From an uncultured Opitutia bacterium (GTDB lineage: Bacteria; Verrucomicrobiota; Verrucomicrobiia; Opitutales; Opitutaceae): a stretch of DNA of 64,000 bases. This document shows, in pieces, positions 61,374 through 64,000 of this stretch. Numbering within the stretch: position 1 is the stretch's first letter; each line of letters begins with the position of its first letter. Location of the stretch: assembly GCA_903825285.1 (NCBI GenBank), contig CAIJZY010000041.1:62001-126000 (forward strand), read 5' to 3'. Under the pieces are notes generated by a model. It worked only from the letters and a program-made list of their open reading frames with translations, was not told the origin of the DNA and ran no database searches. A program made the translations under genes and the position numbers.

Positions 61374-62330
61374 ATGCCTCCGACCGTCCCCACCGATCCC
61401 CTCGCCGCCGCCGCCGCCGACGCGGGCATGTCCCGGCGGAGCTTCCTGCGCACGTCCGCCGTCCTGGCCACCGGCCTCGCCGCGGTCGCCGCCAGCCTCA
61501 AGCCGCTGTTCGAGATGGAGGACATCACCTCCGCCGAGCAGTTCATGCAGAAATACTACAAGGAGCTCACGCCGGAGGACATGAAGAAGGTCCTCGCCCG
61601 CGTGGAGCGCGAGGTGGAGAAGCAGTACGGCATCCGCCCGCACGTGCGCGACCTGAAGCCGATGGACGGCGTCGAGTTCGCCTACGCGCTCAACCTCTCC
61701 CGCTGCATCGGCTGCCGGAAGTGCGTCCACGCCTGCGTGGCCGAGAACAACCAGTCGCGCAACCCCGAGATCCAGTACATCCGCGTGCTGAAGATGCCGC
61801 ACGGCACCTTCGACGTGGAGAAGGGCGACCATTACTACGCGACGGAGAAGGTCCCGGAAAAAGGCTTCTTCTACATGCCGATCCAGTGCCAGCAGTGCCA
61901 CAACCCGCCCTGCGTGAAGGTGTGCCCGGTGCACGCCACGTGGCAGGAGACGGATGGCATCACGGTGATCGACTACGACTGGTGCATCGGTTGCCGCTAC
62001 TGCGAGGCGGCCTGCCCGTACTGGGCGCGCCGGTTCAACTTCACCAAGCCGAGCATCCCGGCCGACCGCATTAATCCGAACATGTCCTACCTCGGCAACC
62101 GGCCGCGGCGCCAGGGCGTGATGGAGAAGTGCCACTTCTGCGTGCAGCGCACGCGGGACGGCCGCTATCCGGCGTGCCTCGAGGTCTGCCCGACCGGCTC
62201 GCGCAAGTTCGGCAACATCCTCGATCCCGAGAGCGAGATCTCCCAGATCCTCCGCACGAAGCGCGTCTTCATGCAGCTCAAGGAGGACGTCGGGACCAAT
62301 CCGCGGTTCTTCTACTACTTCGACGTATGA
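61374..62330 (+). CDS. Tat-exported 4Fe-4S ferredoxin-type subunit (HybA/NrfC-like)
   Basis: 318 residues. Tat signal SRRSFLRTSAVLATG near residue 18. Four 4Fe-4S motifs: CIGCRKCVHACV, CQQCHNPPCVKVC, CIGCRYCEAAC and CHFCVQRTRDGRYPACLEVC. It transfers electrons between the NrfD-type membrane protein and the tetrahaem cytochrome. The stop overlaps the next start (ATGA). Confidence 0.92.
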   Translation: MPPTVPTDPLAAAAADAGMSRRSFLRTSAVLATGLAAVAASLKPLFEMEDITSAEQFMQKYYKELTPEDMKKVLARVEREVEKQYGIRPHVRDLKPMDGVEFAYALNLSRCIGCRKCVHACVAENNQSRNPEIQYIRVLKMPHGTFDVEKGDHYYATEKVPEKGFFYMPIQCQQCHNPPCVKVCPVHATWQETDGITVIDYDWCIGCRYCEAACPYWARRFNFTKPSIPADRINPNMSYLGNRPRRQGVMEKCHFCVQRTRDGRYPACLEVCPTGSRKFGNILDPESEISQILRTKRVFMQLKEDVGTNPRFFYYFDV

Positions 62331-63607
62331 TCACCGCCGCCCGCAACTACCTCGTCTTCCTCCGGCGGTGCGCCCGGATCGCGTTCGTCGGCGACTGGCG
62401 CTACTACACCTGGATGGGCGTGCTGACCGTCGTCGCGCTCTTCGGGCTCAATGCCTACGCCAAGCAGTTCGCCCACGGGCTCATCGTCACCGGCATGAGC
62501 GACGAGGTCTCCTGGGGCGTCTACATCGCCAACTTCACCTTCCTCGTCGGCGTCGCCGCAGCGGCCGTGATGATGGTCATTCCCGTCTACATCTACGACA
62601 ACGAGGAGCTCCACGACCTGGTGATCTTCGGCGAGCTGCTCGCGGTGGCCGCGATCATCATGTGCCTGATGTTCGTGACGGTGGACCTCGGCCGGCCCGA
62701 CCGGTTCTGGCACCTGATCCCCGGCATCGGGCAGTTCAACTTCCCGGCGTCCATGCTCAGCTGGGACGTGATCGTGCTCAACGGCTACCTGCTGCTGAAC
62801 GTCCATATCTGCGGCTACCTGCTCTACAGCCGCTACCGCGGGGTGAAGCCCGGCAAGTGGTTCTACATCCCGTTCGTGTTCGTCGCGATCTTCTGGGCGG
62901 TCTCGATTCACACCGTCACGGCCTTCCTCTACGTCGGCCTCGGCGGCCGGCCGTTCTGGAACTCCTCGATCGTCGGCCCGCGCTTCCTCGCCTCGGCGTT
63001 CACCGCCGGCCCGGCGCTCATCATCCTCGCCCTGCAGGTCATCCGCCGCGTCACGCACTACCACATCACGGACAAGGCGCTGCTCACGCTGCGCGCGATC
63101 GTCCAGGTCTCGATGCTGATCAACGTGTTCCTCCTGGTGAACGAGGTCTTCAAGGAATTCTACTCGGGCAACCTGCACGTCATCTCGTCGCGCTACCTCT
63201 TCCTCGGCCTGCACGGCCACCACGCGCTCGTGCCGTGGATCTGGAGCGCCATCACGCTCAACCTCATCGCGATGGTGATCCTGGTGCTCCCGCTCAGCCG
63301 CAGCCTGAAGTACCTCAACGTCGCCTGCGTGCTCAGCATCGTGGGCATCTGGATTGAAAAGGGCATGGGTCTCGTGATCCCGGGCTTCATCCCCACGCCG
63401 CTCGGCGCGGTCGTCGAGTACACGCCCTCGCTCAACGAGACGCTGGTGTGCTTCGGCATCTGGGCGTTCGGCCTCCTCTGCTACACCATCTTCCTGCGCA
63501 TGTCGGTGCCGATCCTCCAGGGCCGGCTCGCCAAGGCCAACGAGGGCATCTCCGAGCCCGGTCCCGACGACGTCGTCGAGGACACCCCCGCGCCGTCGCA
63601 CTCCTGA
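62327..63607 (+). CDS. NrfD/HybB/PsrC-family quinone-interacting membrane protein
   Basis: 426 residues from the ATG at 62327, overlapping the previous stop by 4 bp. About ten membrane helices; motifs WGVYIANFTFLVGVAAAA, TVDLGRPDRFWHLIPG and SIHTVTAFLYVGLGGRPFW match the NrfD group, and the PxRFWH-like segment lies in the quinone site region. It has no haem and exchanges electrons with quinones through the Fe-S subunit. Confidence 0.92.
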   Translation: MITAARNYLVFLRRCARIAFVGDWRYYTWMGVLTVVALFGLNAYAKQFAHGLIVTGMSDEVSWGVYIANFTFLVGVAAAAVMMVIPVYIYDNEELHDLVIFGELLAVAAIIMCLMFVTVDLGRPDRFWHLIPGIGQFNFPASMLSWDVIVLNGYLLLNVHICGYLLYSRYRGVKPGKWFYIPFVFVAIFWAVSIHTVTAFLYVGLGGRPFWNSSIVGPRFLASAFTAGPALIILALQVIRRVTHYHITDKALLTLRAIVQVSMLINVFLLVNEVFKEFYSGNLHVISSRYLFLGLHGHHALVPWIWSAITLNLIAMVILVLPLSRSLKYLNVACVLSIVGIWIEKGMGLVIPGFIPTPLGAVVEYTPSLNETLVCFGIWAFGLLCYTIFLRMSVPILQGRLAKANEGISEPGPDDVVEDTPAPSHS

Positions 63608-63611
63608 CGCC

Positions 63612-64000
63612 ATGGCCAAGCAGCTCACCGCCGAGGACGTCCGGGTCTCGCTCAACGCCCACGTCGCGTCCCGCGGCGAGGAGATCCACGCCAAGTACGG
63701 CCCGGTCATCGGCTGGGCGGAGCTGCAGCAGATGCTGGAGGACCGCACGTGCGTGCGGTACCCGTGCAAGCTCGAGTTCAACGCCGCGCCGCTGCAGCCC
63801 GGCGAGTTCGCCCACCCGGTGGCGCAGGGCGACAAGCCGGAGGACGGCTACATCATGTACGTGCACCCGCTGTACATGACGCAGCTCGCCGACGTCCCGG
63901 CCCTCGTGTGCTACCAGCTCGTGCTGGTGAACTACGGCGAGTTCGCCGCGTCGGAGGACGCCCTGACGTTCGGCGCCGCGGTGCTCGGGATCTCGGAGGA
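63612..64000 (+). CDS. uncharacterised protein, 3' end outside the window
   Basis: ATG at 63612, 4 bp after the NrfD-type stop, open for 129 codons to the window edge. Reads MAKQLTAEDVRVSLNAHVAS and later includes DRTCVRYPCKLEFNA and GDKPEDGYIMYVHPLYM. It appears soluble, with no signal peptide, and I do not recognise the family. Tight spacing suggests it belongs to the cytochrome-FeS-NrfD operon. Confidence 0.7.
   Translation, partial: MAKQLTAEDVRVSLNAHVASRGEEIHAKYGPVIGWAELQQMLEDRTCVRYPCKLEFNAAPLQPGEFAHPVAQGDKPEDGYIMYVHPLYMTQLADVPALVCYQLVLVNYGEFAASEDALTFGAAVLGISE

Noticed and set aside
1-64000. tRNA, rRNA, riboswitch, integrase or transposase genes
   Set aside because: None was recognised on either strand; the repeats found have no encoded recombinase nearby.

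Overview
The window is GC-rich (roughly 65-70 %), densely coded DNA from a Gram-negative, diderm bacterium: it carries an LptF/G permease, lipid A L-Ara4N genes, a lipoprotein with a lipobox and Tat-exported redox enzymes. The mix of genes (PPi-dependent phosphofructokinase, complete L-Ara4N set with a split ArnA, System II cytochrome c assembly, multihaem cytochromes) fits a Verrucomicrobiota member, perhaps Opitutaceae. That placement is inference; no rRNA or tRNA gene is visible to confirm it.

Layout. 1-10 kb: a truncated PLP sulfur-amino-acid enzyme coupled to a YeiH-type exporter, a monohaem DUF3365-like protein, methyltransferases, a minus-strand fdhD-TPR-rhomboid-like-prmB run, a HAD phosphatase, an HMCES/YedK protein and an LptF/G permease. 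10-19.7 kb: a lipid A L-Ara4N locus on the minus strand (arnT, arnB, arnC, a CPBP protease, arnA formyltransferase, then arnA decarboxylase and arnD), interrupted by a plus-strand S41 protease. 19.7-25 kb: a 193-bp palindromic element, holA, ppnP, purB, PPi-phosphofructokinase with a clear terminator, and a PhyH dioxygenase. 25-32.3 kb: CstA-like transporter, divergent MarR/ClC pair, PocR-AraC regulator and a CoA-transferase. 32.5-39.8 kb: haem and cytochrome c supply (hemN, hemY-type oxidase, ccsA/resC, resB and a duplicated-domain lipoprotein).

40-64 kb is the most notable part: hypE, then a minus-strand hypA-B-F-C-D plus nickel ECF transporter operon, divergent from a plus-strand run of hyaA-hyaB-hyaC-hyaD. 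This is followed by a monohaem cytochrome, a 7-haem NapC/NirT protein with three membrane helices (ImcH-like), two tandem 13-haem and 11-haem cytochromes fused to b-type membrane domains (CbcL-like), a second monohaem cytochrome, a tetrahaem cytochrome, a Tat Fe-S protein, an NrfD-type quinone protein and the start of one more gene. I count 37 CxxCH haem sites from 53.1 to 61.4 kb. The hydrogenase small subunit has all the cysteines of the O2-tolerant [4Fe-3S] type. Together they look like an H2-oxidising enzyme wired to several alternative quinone/cytochrome exits of the kind used in Geobacter for extracellular electron transfer; no outer-membrane porin-cytochrome gene lies in the window.

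A short dyad (GCGC, 6-7 nt, GCGC, best form TGCGCA-N5-TGCGCA) recurs upstream of hypE, the hemN cluster and several cytochrome genes and may mark a shared redox regulon. Many gene ends carry hairpins built from short repeated words that differ from place to place.
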